Assembly: GCF_964199755.1 (NCBI RefSeq)
Contig: NC_133930.1
Span: 59,673,962 to 59,737,961, forward strand
Length of the DNA: 64,000 nucleotides
Direction: 5' to 3'
Origin: Larus michahellis
Lineage: Eukaryota > Chordata > Aves > Charadriiformes > Laridae
Part shown: positions 11,101-22,808 of the stretch, piece after piece
How the letters are laid out: every line of letters starts with the position of its first letter
Numbering within the stretch: the stretch's first letter is position 1
Translations under genes and position numbers: made by a program
Notes under the pieces: model-generated
Database searches by the model: none
What the model was told of the DNA's origin: nothing
What the model saw: only the letters and a program-made list of their open reading frames with translations

Positions 11101-14100
11101 GTTGCTATAAACTACTGGATTTTTTATAGTTGTATATAAAACAACTTCTTCCTTGAAACAAATTAAAGTAGCTTGTCTACCTTCAGCAATCTGCCATTAT
11201 ACTAAAAGCAGACTGTATCTGGCAACCCAATTTCACAAAAGCACAATAAAAGAGCAACATTTATTGCCAACAGTTATTATTCTCACGCTTACAACAAGAA
11301 AGCAAAATACAGAGTGCATAAAATGCTGTGATTTATTAGCAAATATCACCCCAAACATTTTATTCCAAAAAATAATTTAAACTTATGTGATATATTCTTA
11401 AGTATATATTCATCATTTACAATAAAGAGCATAAGACAGATATTTTTCTTTGCAGCATTCTTTTGTCCTTTTGCTTACTTCATGTTCTTGAGCACAAGAA
11501 ATTGATCCTGGCACTACCAGAGCCTTTTGTACAAGGACAAAAGGTACTAAAGAAACAAAAAAATATAATACTACACACAGTGAGATTCCTCAGTCCACTC
11601 AAGGCATTTGGTCAAAAACTTACCCAGAAACCCAAACAGTTATTTTAATTACAATAAGCATTTTGTGTGGGAATACCATGACAAGAACACCATAGAATCG
11701 TTTTACCTCAATGGTACCAGGCAGAGTAGTCTCTGGCTTTCTAATCACACACATACAGGAAGAGCCGTTCCACGTCTCCTCTGGGGTACGTCTGTGTGCA
11801 CCACCCGAATACCATTCAAAACCTGTTTTTAGACAGTATTTTCTCAAACTTTGTAAAGATTCCTTACCTTCAGATTCCAGATACCACTCTTACATCCAGG
11901 AAATCATACTGTCTTTTCCACAAAGTTTTATCTAAATACAATAGCTTAATTAGTTTGGTCCAGAGCCAATGAAGACATTTAAAATAACAATTATGTGGAC
12001 CTAAATAGCCCAACTGTTAAAGGCACCTACCTAGAGGCACTCAGCTGCATTCTGAAAAGCAGTCAGGGGCCAATCTCCAGCTGATCATACATAAATGTAA
12101 AATGTATCTCTTTTTTTTTTTTTAGAAAAGTTATATGTTTGTGTTTTTACAAAATGGATCAGTAAATCCTTTGCTGAGTATATTCTTCCACAATCCCTTG
12201 CCAGAGTTTGCAGTTACTTAGTTTGCATATCACTGGGGGACGAGTCATTAAAAGAAAAGGGACAGATCAACCTCTGGGCTTTTTTTAACTGATTGCTCAA
12301 AAAGATTTCTGATCTATGCAAAGGCAAGTATATATATAATTTGGACAATGCTGTCCCCAGACAGCAGAAATAATAGTGATTTGAATGTGGTTTGGAGACC
12401 TGTAGAACTGGATAGTGCTATTCAGGGCCCAAGGCTTATATAGGGGCAGAGGACAGCTTGCACCTGGGTAGCCTCCTATTGGAGCAGAGAAGCATGGTCA
12501 CTTCTGTTTTCTTCATTTCTCCAGTCGTTCCACAAGGACTTCATAAAGGATGACACTGACAGACTGACAGGGCCAAGGGAAAAGGAAATAGATGTGTTTT
12601 GTGCTGTGCCCTTTGTCGTTACAAGTATTAGGAAGCACAAAATGACATTTTACTTGAACTAGCAAAATGAAAAAAAGAAAGAATATACAGAGCTCCTAAG
12701 TGCCTTTCTCTGAATTACCATTTCATTGCCTGATGAAAAGGCCCCTTCCCAGACATCCTTGACACTCACATAATCTTGCAAAGTAATTTCTCTACGCTTT
12801 CATTTCATCTACAAGGCCTATTTTAAAGAACTCAAAAAAATTGGCCAATTTTGTTTTTCTCAAAGGTAAAAGTCAAGTAAGCTACATTAATTTTAATGGA
12901 CAATTTAGCAGTCTCAAGGTCTTTCACTGGCATTCAAGTTCTTTCACCTTTTGGGTTTACGATATGAAAGTTCTTTAGTTCTTTCATAAGTGAGAAAAGT
13001 TCTACAATTTACACACTGAATGGGGGAATATAACTCTAAGATGCTTCTTTCAAAAGCTGCTGTATACCAGGATGATCACAGAATGTCACCATTTGTTTTT
13101 AATTCTCTTTCTAGCCTTTGGCTTTAAGCAATAAACCTGACAACAATTACTAACAGGCAGGTACACTTAAAAAAAACTTCAACAAGACTGTCAAATCAAT
13201 TTCCACATGCAGGTCAAAAGTTATGTGACATTTCATTGAAGAATTGTCTTATAGCTCTCTCAAAGCAAATTTTTGCATACAAACTTGAAGTTTATTTATA
13301 CCTGACTTGAATACTAAACAAATTTATGCATTTAAATTATTTAAAAAACCCCAAAGATTACAAAGACTTCAATAATTGTTTTTGTTTCAAAATAAAGAAC
13401 ACAAATTGCTGTACTTTTGTTTTCTACTCTGAAAATTCAGACTACCTTGCCTCGCTGAAATAAGAGCACTAGCTTCTCATTTTGGAAAAAAACTTCAAAA
13501 CACAACTTTCCCTGGCCATACAGCACCAGAACCCTCGGTTTTTAAGGAGGGTAGTTTTGCAAACAGGGACACTGAAAAATGAGAGTATTACGTGATGCCA
13601 TAGTCCTCACTGACCGAGACAATCCCCCTTTTCTGACATACAGTTTGCCATGCAATATGTTGCCCCTGAGGGAGCAAGTATCCCAGCAGTGTTACATCTT
13701 ACACAGCCCATGCATCATTGCCATTTCTTTAGGACAGTTTAACATCAATGACTGACCTAAAAAGTATTCCTCGAGTTTTTAATGTAACACTTCCCTAACT
13801 GCGCTGGAAGGCAGTTGCTTGGCCTTGTCAGGAAGAAATACACCTCAAGGGAATTCATGGGGAAGAAGCAGCCTGATACTGGGGGTGGGGGGACCTGAAT
13901 CAGTCAAGCTCTATGAAAGTTATAAACCATGGAAAAAGCTGTCAATAAAGTTTACCCACACGCTCCCTTCAGCAAAACTGTTGTTCAAAGCATCTCAAAC
14001 AATATTCACATAAAAAGCACCATGACTTTTCAAGGGGAAGACATAGAGATGACAGCTAAATGGCACACATGCTATTTGAGTTTCACCCTTCCCAAACGCT

Positions 14101-14939
14101 GTCTCATTGTTTGCGTGACAGAAGACCTTCAATTTGTATTCCCAGCTAACTAACAGCTTAACAGTTTATTAACTGTTGAAATTATCTATATGTGATTTTT
14201 CATGATCAAATATGACTGATAAACTGAAAAGTTTAGGGCCTCTGGGATATCAAAACAAGTCTGCTCGTACACAGAATCTGGTTGTTACCCATGTTGTTTC
14301 AACTGCAGAAATATTGCTCCACAAGTCTTCTTTGCTACTCTGTCATTTCCTTCTACACTGTGACAAATGAAAAAGGGCTCACTGCCCATGTGGATTTCCT
14401 CTTTTTCTATATGCACATCTGACCCCTGAAAGCCTTGCTGTAGTTTACTGTTCACAAAAAAAGGAGCCAAAGAAAATAATTTCATAATGGACTCTAACAA
14501 TTACAGGATTATCCTACCAGAACAGCATTTACTTAAGGAATGCATGTGACACAAGCATGATAAGCAATATGGGCGATTCACTCTGTACAAAGTGTTAATC
14601 TAAGTTCACGGTCCTGCCTCCAAGGTTCATGAATGTCCACTAGCTTCCAAACACCGACTGCTCCACCGCCTTTGGTTGTGGTCCACCATGACCCAACCAA
14701 CTTTCCTGAGCTTTCCTCCATTCCACCTCAAGTGAAGCAAACACTGCAGTCCCAGCCTTCAGGCCCAAATGTCTTCCAAATCCTCCTTTTGCTTATCCTC
14801 CCATATCTTCCATTTCACATAGAGGCAAAGCCGAGCAGACCACAGAGCCGGTCCCGCACCACCGGACCCTCCACATCCCGCCATAACGACCGAGAAAACC
14901 CACATCCCACACCGGCTTGGCCTACTGAAGCCACCCCCA
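5111..14939. other. Upstream intergenic region, no gene recognised
   Basis: About 10 kb of AT-rich sequence 5' of FAM174A. Open frames here are short and lack recognisable domains. 5280-5470 and 7800-8110 are somewhat GC-richer, but I could assign neither to a gene or a repeat family. Short homopolymers occur (A-run near 10980, T-run near 12111). A possible but unsupported - strand exon at 11624-11822 is described under findings. Confidence 0.5.
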
Positions 14940-15690
14940 AGCTCTGAAAGCCAGAGCACCGGCCACCGGGCGGGAGGCAGAGCCGGCGGCCGTAGGGGCT
15001 GCCACCCCACCCCACGCAGCCCTGGTCCATGCAAGCCCCCGCGGGGCGCGGCAGCCCAAGCGCTGCCGGCGAGGTCCCGGGCGTCCGTAAGGAATCCGCG
15101 CCCACTCCCACCCTCCGCCTCCCCCCGCGCCCCGCCCTGCGCCGGGCGGGCCGGCAGCCGGCAGCGGGGCGGGCCGAGCCGCCGGCGCTTCCATGGCAGC
15201 GGCGGGCGACGAGAAATCGCGCTTCCGGTTCCGGCGGCCAGACGGCGGCAGGGGCCGGCCGCGCTTAGGCCGCGGCGGGCGGCAGGGGGAGAGGGTGAGA
15301 TGTGGACGCCGCCGCCGCTGCTGCCCTGGCTCCTGGCGGGGCTGCTGCTGGCCGCCCGTTGCGGGGAGGCCACGGCGGCGGCCCGTCCCCCCCCGGGTGC
15401 CGCCACAGCCTTCCCGCACCCCACGGAGGTGGCCGGCGGGGCTGCCACACGAAGCAGCAGCAGCAGCCGCCTGTCTGAGGTGTCGGCGCCGCCCGAGCAG
15501 GGCCAGCCCATGACCCAGCGCGCCCTGTCCGTGCTGGTGCTGGCCAGCGCCGCCCTCATCGTCTACTTCGTGATCCGGACCGTGCGGTGAGGGCGGGGGA
15601 CGCGCCGGATGGAGGCAGGCGGGCGGGGGGCCGGGGCCGGGGCCGGCCGGTTGAGGTGGCTGTCGGGGTCCCCTCGGTTCCTGGGTGCGA
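14940..15690 (+). promoter_or_regulatory. FAM174A: CpG island promoter of FAM174A
   Basis: An abrupt rise in GC and CpG content relative to the AT-rich flanks covers the region just upstream of, and including, FAM174A coding exon 1. Several GGGCGG (Sp1-type) boxes are visible, for example 14968-14973, and an ETS-type CTTCCGG lies at 15222-15228. No TATA box is evident, which fits a broadly expressed CpG-island promoter. The exact transcription start cannot be read from sequence. If transcription starts upstream of 15193, an ATG there opens a 106-codon frame (15193-15513) that overlaps the FAM174A start in another frame. Confidence 0.8.
15300..15586 (+). CDS. FAM174A: FAM174A coding exon 1 (signal peptide, ectodomain, membrane segment)
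   Basis: FAM174A (also TMEM157) is a small, poorly characterised type I single-pass membrane protein. Exon 1 encodes residues 1-95 and two bases of codon 96. Residues 1 to about 26 form a signal peptide with an LLPWLLAGLLLAA core. Residues 27-70 are a short, low-complexity Pro/Ala/Ser-rich ectodomain with a five-serine run at 52-56. The family-diagnostic junction PMTQRAL begins at 70 and leads into the membrane helix (about 75-92), followed by the basic stop-transfer RTVR. The ATG at 15300 has G at -3 and directly precedes the signal peptide. The frame reaches a TGA just past the exon, but the donor CG|GTGAGG at 15587 removes it, and splicing to 22674 restores the conserved tail. The predicted protein is 147 aa; the human protein is about 190 aa with, from memory, a longer ectodomain. 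Cellular role is not assigned here. Confidence 0.93.
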
Positions 15691-16547
15691 TACGTCTCGG
15701 CGGGGTATTCCGGCCCTCTCCTGTTTCCTTCAGGTGGACTTGTCACCGCTGACGTCCCTCGCTCCACCTGAACTTAATTTTGTACATTCTGTGGGTTGCT
15801 GCTGTTCTGCTTGCAAACTTCTGTCTCGCTGAGCTACCGAATTTGACCATCTCCATCTCTTTGTCAGTAAACATATTTCTTTTCTGCGTTCGACTGACTG
15901 CATAACTCTTTGTGCTTTTGTGGTGAATTACAGTGTTTGTCTCTGCGTTTTGTTGTCTGTGCAGTTTTACTTGCTCCCTCTCATACCTAAACTGGGAACT
16001 CTTTCTGGGCAAGGCCCAAATGTGTGATTATGCATGAAGCACATTCATTACACAGCAAGGTCTCTATGTACTTTTCATTGTAGTTGGATATATTGGTGGT
16101 TAGTGTGAAGTACCTTCAACGTTTATTCCAGAAAGGTGGTTGAAAGACGGTGGTGTGTGTGGGGCAGTTAATGAGACCTGCAGTCCAAGTGAGCTAGGAT
16201 ATCCTGATTGCTCCATAGCTCTTACAGATCACTCTTGAGCAGCATTCAATCTTATTTTCATTGGCATGCATATCTCGATGATACTATATCTTAAAGGAAA
16301 TGGCATAATCTTTTAAGCAAGTGAAAATGGACAAGAGCATTTCTCAGTGTTCCTGTTCCTCCTAACAGGAGCCTTTTGGATTTGGAGTTCTCAGTAGTAC
16401 GTGGAAAGGCCAAATAAATAAATAAAAGTCTCTCATTGCAGGAGCTGGAGAAGGAAATTCTCATCTACTACCATTATTTTCTGGATAAGTGGCAATTATT
16501 TTATATTCTATGTTTTGGCTTGTTATAGAAATATATAATGAAATAGA

Positions 16548-17052
16548 ACTGTGTCCAGTTCTGGGCTCCCCGGTTCAAGAAGGACAGGGAACTGCTGGAG
16601 AGGGTGCAGCAAAGGGCTACCAAGATGATTAGGGGACTGGAACACCTCTCTTATGAAGAAAGGCTGAGCGATTTGGGTCTTTTCAGTCTGGAAAAAAGAA
16701 GACTGAGGAGGGATCTTATCAATGCCTATAAATTCTTAAAGGGTGGGTGTCAGGAGGATGGGGCCAGGCTCTTTTCAGTGGTGCCCAGTGACAGGACAAG
16801 AGGTAATGGGCACAAACTTGGACATAGGAAGTTCCATCTCAATGTGAGAAGGAACTTCTTTACTTTGAGGGTGGCAGAGCACTGGAAGAGGCTGCCCAGA
16901 GAGGTGGTGGAGTCTCCATCCCTGGAGACATTCAAAACGCGCCTGGACGCGTTCCTGTGCAACCTGCTCTAGGTGACCCTGCTCTGGCAGGGGGCTTGGA
17001 CTAGGTGATCTCCAGAGGTGCCCTTCAACCCCTACCATTCTGTGATTCTCTG
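16548..17052 (+). mobile_element. CR1 3' fragment, sense, in FAM174A intron 1
   Basis: A 5'-truncated CR1 starting at CTGTGTCCAGTTCTGGGC. The last part of ORF2 is still open: 122 codons from the ATG at 16604 to the TAG at 16970-16972. It contains [26 protein letters not shown] and the terminal FKTRLDAF, closely matching the C-terminus of the element at 1-2340 but with many substitutions, so it is a related but distinct copy. The 3' UTR ends in an ATTCTGTG-type tail. With no RT core it cannot be functional. Confidence 0.92.
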
Positions 17053-17143
17053 TAATTTAAGATTATTGAAAAGATTTTTAATCTTTGAAAAATTGAAAAG
17101 ATTTTAAAATATTGTGGGCATTTTTGCAGCTTTATGCTGTGTA

Positions 17144-17207
17144 ATGAGATCTCCCAGAACAAGGCTTCTCCCTTCCTCTGGGACCCCATCATTCTGTGAT
17201 TCTGTGT
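17144..17207 (+). mobile_element. Degraded CR1 3' end
   Basis: AGATCTCCCAGAA, then CCTCTGGGACCCC and a tail CATTCTGTGATTCTGTG, resemble the last 60 bases of a CR1, about 90 bp downstream of the tail of the preceding element. It may be a remnant of a separate insertion or a local duplication of the preceding 3' end. The match is short. Confidence 0.5.
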
Positions 17208-17470
17208 AATGTTGCTGTTCCGCATTTGAACCTGAAGCGCTGTATTCTAGGCGCTATTGTAAACAGGAAGGTCAAACCTCATGTTATTCTTTTGTAATTC
17301 TTCTGCATCTTTCTGCTGCATCTTGCTTCTGAAGTTTGGAATAGATGAAGAACATGCTTTTAAATTTTAACTTGTGGCTGAAATATTTTTGGCAGGGGTT
17401 GTATAAAAAAATTTAAGATTTAGGTACAAACCTCCTAGTTTCCTTTTGAAAAATTTTAGAAACTTTCAAC

Positions 17471-18646
17471 AAGGTGACCGACCTAGTGAGGAAAGTAGTG
17501 GATGTAGCTTTTCTGGATTTTAGTAAGGCTTTTGATAGTGTCCCTCACAGCATCCTTCTGGACAAGTTGTCCAGCTGTGAGATGAGCAGGTACGTGGTGC
17601 TCTGGGTGATGAACGGCTTGAACAGCTCAAAGGGTTGTAGTGAATGGGGCTACATCTGTCTGATGGCCAGTCACCAGTGCTGTTTGTCAGGGCTTAGTTC
17701 TAGTGCCAGTTCTGTTCATATTTTTATCAGTGATCCGGAGGCAAGACTTGAATGTACCATTAGTATGTTTGCTGATGGTACAAATCTGAGAGGTGGTGTT
17801 GATTCTCTTGAGGGATAAGAGGCCTTGTAGAGGGATCTAGATAGATTGGAGCAATCAGAAGTGATTAATGGGATGAAATTTAATAAGTTCAAATGCTGGA
17901 TTCTGCACCTAGGACATATTAATGCCAGGCACAAGTAGAATTGGGAGAGGAGTGGCTGGAGAGCAGCCCTGCAGAAAGGGAATCTGGGGGTGCTGGTTGG
18001 CAGCAGGCTCAATAGGAGTCGTCAGTGTGCCCTGGCAGCCAGGAGAGCAAACCCCATCCTGGGGTGCATCAAACATGGTATGACCAGCTGGACAAAAGGG
18101 GTGATTGTCCTGATGTATTCAGCGTTGGTGCAGCCTCACCTGGCATACTGTGTGCAGTTGGGAGCTCCACAATTTAAAAACAATGCTAAGGTACTCTAAT
18201 GCATCCTGAGTAGGGCCGCAGAGCTGGTGGAAGGGCTGGAAGGCATGTGCTGTGAGGAGTGGGTTTGTCTAGCTTTGAGAAAAGGAGCTTAAGTGGTCAC
18301 CTCATTGCTCTCCACAGCTCCCTGAGGAGGGGAAGTGGAGAGGGAGGTGCTGATCTCTTCTGCCCAGCATCCAGTGATAGGATGTGTGGGAATGGCTCAA
18401 AGCTGCGCCAGGGGAGGTTTAGACTGGACATTAAGAAGCATTTCTTTACCGAGAGGGTGCTCAGACATGGGAACCGCCTTCCTAAAGAGGTGGTTGATGC
18501 CCCAAGTCTGTCAGTGTTTAAGAGGCATTTGGACAATGGCCTTAATGATATGCTGTAACTTTTGTTCAGCCCTGAAGTGGTCAGGCAGTTGGACTGGATG
18601 GTTTTTGTAGGTCCCTTCCAACTGAAATATTCTAGTCTAGTCTAGC
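17471..18646 (+). mobile_element. CR1 LINE fragment with pentamer tail, RT to 3' end, broken
   Basis: A 5'-truncated CR1 of a different subfamily from the element at 1-2340. RT motif A is readable (FLDFSKAFDSVPHSILLDKL, about 17510-17570). The GVPQG region is degraded, and the FADD box reads FADG near 17769, losing one catalytic Asp. Stop codons and frameshifts follow. The C-terminal ~100 codons (18259-18558) are open again and contain RFRLDIKKHFFTERVL. The 3' UTR keeps AGGTCCCTTCCAACTGAAAT, but the tail is (TCTAG)x3 at 18631-18645 instead of the usual octamer. A near-identical relative lies antisense at 52780-53533. Confidence 0.9.
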
Positions 18647-19244
18647 TTAATATATACACACTCTTCAGCTTTATTTATTCACAGGAAAGATCTGTAATTT
18701 TAAAATCAAAAATAACATTTTTCAAGTTCTGGTAAAGAGTACCTGGGAAATGTGGCTATTCTCTGCTGAGATACCTTTAGCCAAAGTTTTGCTTGACTCA
18801 GGAAGGTAGCAATGTCTTCCTTTATCAAGTCTATACATTCTGATAAAAGTATGACTTTTCTGTTTTCAGAGTCATGGGACTTTCTTTGAAAATGGTGCCC
18901 TGAAAATATGTTTTCTAGGAAATCTTGTGCAAGCTGATAGAACTTTGCTAATGTGGCTAACTCTTAACTTGTCTTCACACAGGAGGTGAATTTTGGTTGG
19001 GAATGGTTACATAAACTATAGCAATCTCCCATCAGCCTTCTCAAATGATACTGCTGATGGTGTAATTTCTTTGTCAGGAAAAAAAATAATCTTAATTTCA
19101 TTTCTACTTTTAGGTGGGGACTTGTTTTAACCCTCTGATTATAAAGGTTGGGCTGCTTGCACCTCTCCTTCTCCTGCTACACTAAGAAGCTTATTTTGGG
19201 AGGTATTGTCAAGAGCTGTGACAATTGAAACTGACAGTCACAGT

Positions 19245-19430
19245 GTGGCAGAGGCTGGCAGGCAGCTCTGGAAATTATCTTGCTCAATTTCCTGCTCTCA
19301 GCAGGGTCACCCACAGCAGGTTGCTCACCTCTTATCCAGTTGAGGTTTTAATATCTGTAATGATGCAGATTCTGCAGCCTCTCTGGGCATCGTGTTCCTG
19401 TGTTTTACCACTCTCACAGTAGGATAGTAT
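19245..19430 (-). mobile_element. Old CR1 3' fragment, antisense, in FAM174A intron 1
   Basis: GCAGGGTCACCCACAGCAGG, followed by TCCAGTTGAGGTTTTAATAT and a stretch like TGCAGCCTCTCTGGGCA, is the antisense of the CR1 3' UTR and ORF2 C-terminus (the part that normally encodes [13 protein letters not shown]). It is heavily decayed with soft edges; weak similarity may continue to about 19520. Confidence 0.7.
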
Positions 19431-20874
19431 TATTATTGTTTTTTGTTGATGCTGTTACTGTTTTTTGGTTTTCTCCAATCCCATTGGTGAAAAAAGTTTT
19501 CATTGTAGTGAAACCTTAGTCTTTTTCTAGAGTCCCTTGGACTGGAGGTCTTGCTTGCACACAAAATCCTTTAATGGAAAGGTACCTTGCTCTGTTACTT
19601 TTTGCTTAGTAATGATTCTTCTGTCACTGTTTGGTGCAGATGTGTTCAGAAGAGGTTTGTATTTGATAGATCAGGTGAGCATTCAAAAAACTTACGGATA
19701 TGTAATTGAGAATACCTCTTTTGTACAAGGAAGTTCTAGGATCTAAGCTAACATTTAACTACCTGAGAAGACTGAGATTTTGAGTTTTCTATCAGTGGTC
19801 AGTTTTGAAGTTGTATCTCCTGGAAAAGGAGGTCACATGTTATGTAGTGTCTGTTTTTCCCCTTACTCTCTGGGGTTTTTTAACTCTTCCCACCCTTCCA
19901 AGTCCCTTGCAGTTTTATGTTTCTTTAGGCACTGGGTGTTCTTTAAATTTGATCTGTTGTTTTGCTGCAGTTCTCATTTTCTTAACATGCTTCTTGCCTT
20001 TTCTTTTTTTCAACCAACATTTCTTTGTTTCTTTTGTGTAGGTCTCCTCTTGTTTTAACAGTCTATTATCTATGACATCTCTGATGTTAGTCAGATAATA
20101 TCAGTTCATATTTTCTTGTGGATTCCTGTACTGCTGTTAGCTGTATTCAAGGAAGGAGTGGGACTGAGCATGTCGGAGTATAACATTAACTTTTTATGTA
20201 CTTTTAAATCCATTTTCATAACTTTATCTTATTAGACCCCCAAGGTATCCATAATAACTACAATGATAAAAATTATCCCTGTTAAGTTTGTGAGAGGCAT
20301 AGAGAGCGCTACTGACTTTAATGAAATTGGGATTTTTTCCTAGGTTTTCTTACTAACAGTCACAGGGTAAAATTCTCTAAGTTTAGTTTTTGGTAACACT
20401 TATGACACTGTTCTAGTGTCATAGTTATGACTATATATGCATGTTCCATAAGTGTCTCCAGTATTGTTTTAGCTTTAGTCTTTTGGCTAATCTGTATATA
20501 GAGAAGGTTTTTGTGTCACAAGTAATTCTTTTATCCGTTTTTCAGCAACATTCGTTTGAACCTAGAAATTTGTGGCAGCCTTGTGATAAGATTTTTTTGC
20601 ATTATGTGCAATCTGGACATTTGCTATGACCGTCTTAGGTTATTCTTGACTCACTTTCCTTTTTACACCACTAAATATAATAAGTAGAGTGTATAGTGAG
20701 AGTGACAGAAATATTGACTATAAAAATAGCATGAACTGACTGTCCTTCCTTTCCTATTTTATTTGTGTTTAAAATAATTTCTAGTCTGTTAGAATATCTG
20801 AGTGCTTATCCTAGTGCCAATTGCTTAGCTTCTACTTTAATAAAAACAAAAGAAAAGACAGTATTTATGAAACT

Positions 20875-20922
20875 ACATATATATAAAAAAATAAAATTAT
20901 ATATATAAAAAAAATATATTTT
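20875..20922. repeat. AT-rich low-complexity tract
   Basis: Interleaved (AT)n and A-runs such as ATATATAAAAAAATAAAATT. It is simple sequence within intron 1. Confidence 0.8.
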
Positions 20923-21731
20923 TCATCACACTATCATCTTAAAGGTTTAGAATTTTCTTCTAGTTGGTGCTTTGAAGTATGCAGCTTCGTTCTATGATGA
21001 GGACTAAAGGCCAGATGAAATGAAGGAAGTTTGTCTTGAAACAAGAGGTGAAATAAGTGTCTTTGTTATTAGCTTTAAACAGTAAAGTTAGGTACTTCAA
21101 GTTGTGCTAAAGCACCCACGTGCCTGGCATAACAGTTGCTGCTGCTTCAAATCATAGTTGAGGGTGAAGGAAATGATCATCCTGATTATTTCTTTTTTAT
21201 AATATCAGAAGCTGGAGCACTTTGAAGAAGGGTCTGTGTTTTATTCATCCTAACAAGGTTATATTTGCTTCTCAGTTCCAAAGGGAGGTCTGATTCGCTG
21301 CAGTGTAGTCTAAACCAAGACTGGATGCTGCTGTGTGTTCTTTCAAAGTTGCCCTGGTGTGAAAAGGTGAATGATTTTCCAAGAAGCATATTTTAAAAAA
21401 ATTATTTAAGCACACCAGAGTTCAGGACAATCTGAAGCTGAGAGTCTCAACATTGTATTTGCTCTCTCTTACAAGGTGGTTGAAGTGGTGCCTCAGTCTG
21501 GGGCAGAGAGGTGTAATGCACAGTATAATAGTAGTAGTGTATATTATATGTAGTAGCATAATACGTTATACATAGGTTATCTTATTAGATCTGAAATATC
21601 CAGTATTCAGAATATCAGAAGTTCCTGAGTGTTGTAAACACCCTTCGTAGGCACCTAGCTTGGGTTGTGTCAGTTCTGGAGTTTCTAAAGGAAGGACCTC
21701 TATCACCTTTGAGTTTAGCACTAAATGATTC

Positions 21732-21748
21732 TTTTTTTTTTTTTTTTT
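21732..21748. repeat. Poly(T) run, 17 bases
   Basis: A homopolymer of 17 T in FAM174A intron 1. No attached retroposed sequence is recognised on either side. Confidence 0.9.
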
Positions 21749-22673
21749 AAGTGCAATAGCTTTCATGTAGCTGCTGTTTGCTAGTATACAGTAGCTGAAA
21801 GGGACTGTCAGCATTTTGTAAACAGATGCCTTTGCATCGTGTTTTCTGAGTGGCTAGTGATCTGAGTTCCCCATCCTCAAAGACTTGAGCAAGGCATATT
21901 CGATGCGTATAGGAGTAGTTCTGCAGAGCCAAACGGAACAGTTCAGTGTGCGTGGGGCTTACATGGGACCCAGGCCCACGCAGAGGAGCCGTGGGAAGTG
22001 ATAAAAGCAGATGCGGTCTGTTCATCTGCGATAAGAACTGTGCCTTAATCCTGAAATGTGAATCACTGCCTCTTCCTTCCGCGTTTTGTGAAGCATACAA
22101 GACATTGACTCTACAAGTTCTCTCTTACTCCAAAGCGTAATCACAAACAATGTTTTTAACTGGATAGCTACAAAAGACTTCACAAATAATAATAAGTTTT
22201 GATGCCACCCATGACTTGTGTTACATCTTTGCTATAGCTTTGTTGAGATTCTCTCTGATTTGATCTGCTGTTCTGTAGAGATGCATAAAACACATAAAGA
22301 ATATGTAGCAGGACAATTTTTTTTTCTCATTGTGGGATCTGATAGCAATATGCTTTTTTAATGTATTTTCACCTGGCTCTTGCATTTAGCTACCAAGTGC
22401 ATGTATAGGCTTTTTGTACTCACTACAGTAATTCTGTACAAAACCACAGAGTATATTCTTATTGGCCTTAATCATTTCATGTAAACTGTTGACACTGTCT
22501 GACCTCTAAATTTCATACAGCTAAGCGTGTACACTTTACATATGCTAAGCTTTTTTTAAAAATTTTGTGATAAGTATCAATATAGCTGTATTTTAAAGCA
22601 TAGGTTTTTTACATTGTGGAATAGAAAGTAGAGAAGTATTTACGGAACTTAAATGTTTTAAAATACATTTCAG

Positions 22674-22808
22674 GCTTAGAAGGCGAAACAGAAAAACCCG
22701 AAGATATGGAGTTTTGGATACAAACATAGAAAACATGGAGCTGACTCCATTAGAACAAGATGATGATGATGACGATACAACACTATTTGATGCCAATCAT
22801 CCTCGAAG
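22674..22808 (+). CDS. FAM174A: FAM174A coding exon 2 (cytosolic tail)
   Basis: This exon encodes residues 96-140 plus two bases of codon 141, the conserved cytosolic tail. It opens with the basic [13 protein letters not shown] stretch next to the membrane, then [13 protein letters not shown] (112-124), six consecutive Asp (125-130) and TLFDANHPR. This matches the family's hallmark tail and confirms the identity given for exon 1. The acceptor is ATTTCAG|GC. The donor is AAG|GTTTGT, a weak match to consensus because GTTTGT lacks the usual A at +3 and +4. If the donor is skipped, translation reads on into the intron and adds FVYRSQMYF before a TAG at 22837-22839. Confidence 0.95.

Larger units (their letters stand above)
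15587..22673 (+). other. FAM174A: FAM174A intron 1
   Basis: A 7.1-kb phase-2 intron with donor GTGAGG and acceptor TACATTTCAG. It contains a sense CR1 3' fragment (16548-17052), a degraded CR1 3' end (about 17144-17207), a longer broken CR1 (17471-18646), an antisense CR1 fragment (about 19245-19430), an A/T dinucleotide-rich tract (20875-20922) and a T17 run (21732-21748). No further exon is recognised inside it. Confidence 0.85.

Noticed and set aside
14633..14947. 104-codon Pro/Ser-rich + strand frame just upstream of the CpG island
   Set aside because: Low-complexity composition, no domain, no splice or conservation evidence.
14759..15767. Long - strand open frames (266 and 281 codons) across the CpG island
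   Set aside because: Their Pro/Arg/Gly/Ala-rich composition is what GC-rich sequence gives by chance. They lie opposite FAM174A exon 1, lack domains and overlap each other in different frames.
18335..18610. 91-codon frame nearly identical to one on the - strand at 52813-53088
   Set aside because: Both are out-of-phase shadows of the CR1 ORF2 C-terminus; their similarity reflects shared CR1 DNA, not a host gene.
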